Shown here piece by piece: positions 63,594 to 64,000 of a stretch of 64,000 nucleotides of DNA. This stretch comes from Antarctobacter aquimaris (GTDB taxonomy: Bacteria > Pseudomonadota > Alphaproteobacteria > Rhodobacterales > Rhodobacteraceae). Under the pieces are notes generated by a model. That model did no database searches and was not told where the DNA came from. It saw only the letters and a program-made list of their open reading frames with translations. Positions within the stretch are counted from its first letter, which is position 1; each line of letters opens with the position of its first letter. The position numbers were made by a program, and so were the translations under genes. The stretch covers positions 1-64,000 of the forward strand of contig NZ_FXYF01000018.1 of the NCBI RefSeq assembly GCF_900184945.1, given 5' to 3'.

Positions 63594-64000
63594 TCAGGGC
63601 GTTGGTTGCGGCAGTTCGGCCCCGAAGGCCGGCAGGCTGTCCAGCGCCTGCTTCAGCGCATCGCCCCAGCCCTGGCTGATGGTCTGGAAATAGGGATCGT
63701 CCTGCTCGATCCGCCCGATCTGGCCCCGAACCAGGCTGTCGACCGTGTAGAGGTGGAAATCGAACGGCGCGCCGACGGTCAGGTTGGCCTTGACCGTGCT
63801 GTCAAAGCTCACCAGCAGCAGTTTCATCGCCTCCTCGAAGCTGAGCGCCGGATCATAGGCCCGCACGAGGATCGGCCGGCCGTACTTGATCTCGCCGATC
63901 TGGAAGAAGGGCGTGTCGCTGCCCGCCTCGATGAAGTTGCCTTCGGGGTAGATCAGGAACAGCCGCGGCGGCCCGCCGGCGATCTGCCCGCCAAGGATCA
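63594..64000 (-). CDS. proteasome-type protease (Anbu family), C-terminal part
   Basis: At least 134 codons, continuing beyond the right edge. The reading frame gives FLIYPEGNFIEAGSDTPFFQ, then IGEIKYGRPILVRAYDPALS and MKLLLVSFDSTVKANLTVGA, typical of Anbu (ancestral beta subunit), a proteasome-like Ntn-hydrolase common in alphaproteobacteria and usually encoded with an ATP-grasp and a transglutaminase-like gene. The catalytic N-terminal Thr/Ser lies outside the window. The C-terminus ends AFGAELPQPTP. Confidence 0.85.
   Translation of the reverse strand, partial: ILGGQIAGGPPRLFLIYPEGNFIEAGSDTPFFQIGEIKYGRPILVRAYDPALSFEEAMKLLLVSFDSTVKANLTVGAPFDFHLYTVDSLVRGQIGRIEQDDPYFQTISQGWGDALKQALDSLPAFGAELPQPTP

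Overview
The window looks like a chromosomal stretch of an alphaproteobacterium, most likely a Rhodobacterales (Roseobacter-type) strain. The support is high GC, long ATGA-coupled operons, Liv-type ABC importers, molybdenum hydroxylase genes and an Anbu proteasome-type protease at the right edge. This is inferred from gene content; no ribosomal marker is present.

Region 1 (1-1843) is a decayed edge: the N-terminus of an IS630-type transposase, a twice-frameshifted DNA-methylase-like remnant, and an intact DUF4268-like nuclease-fold protein.

Region 2 (1844-24405, all minus strand) reads like one catabolic regulon. From its 5' end it holds a Liv-type binding protein, an iron-ADH/maleylacetate-reductase-like enzyme and an AraC regulator. 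Then comes a run of about 19 kb, mostly joined by stop/start overlaps: LivH, LivM, LivG, LivF fused to a Tm-1-like domain, a TIM-barrel PEP-hydrolase-family protein, a 962-residue flotillin-like protein with hendecad repeats, two SRPBCC proteins, a molybdenum hydroxylase (FAD, 2Fe-2S and a large subunit split over two genes), a MoxR ATPase, a VWA protein, an amidohydrolase, a metallo-beta-lactamase-fold hydrolase and an SMP-30/isochorismatase fusion. The logic is import, hydroxylation of an unknown (perhaps N-heterocyclic) substrate with a CoxDE/CoxG-like maturation set, then ring or amide/lactone hydrolysis. The substrate is not identifiable from sequence.

Region 3 (24406-30648) is a copper/redox periplasmic cluster: two Cys/His-rich small exported or membrane proteins, a c-type cytochrome, a cytochrome c', a CusF-like protein, a multicopper oxidase, a TolC-family protein and a small lipoprotein.

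Region 4 (30649-62416) is a 31.75-kb integrated island. A 16-bp direct repeat of the tRNA-Thr(TGT) 3' end marks both ends and a tyrosine integrase lies just inside the left end. Cargo: a Sel1-repeat protein, remnants of IS5, IS66, IS21 and IS481-like elements, a module with an excisionase-like protein, two overlapping recombinase-like genes, two small unknown genes and a DUF3987-like protein, a complete IS21-family element with a 5-bp target duplication, and a type 1 BREX phage-defence operon (brxA, brxB, brxC, pglX, pglZ, an unknown gene, brxL) followed by an SF1 helicase. The WYL-type regulator (brxR) ahead of the operon is broken by an in-frame TGA and a T-tract frameshift. The specificity region of pglX is visibly AT-richer than its flanks, suggesting a swapped domain.

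Region 5 (62401-64000) is the resumed chromosome: tRNA-Thr, an unknown conserved-looking protein, and the C-terminal part of an Anbu-type peptidase.
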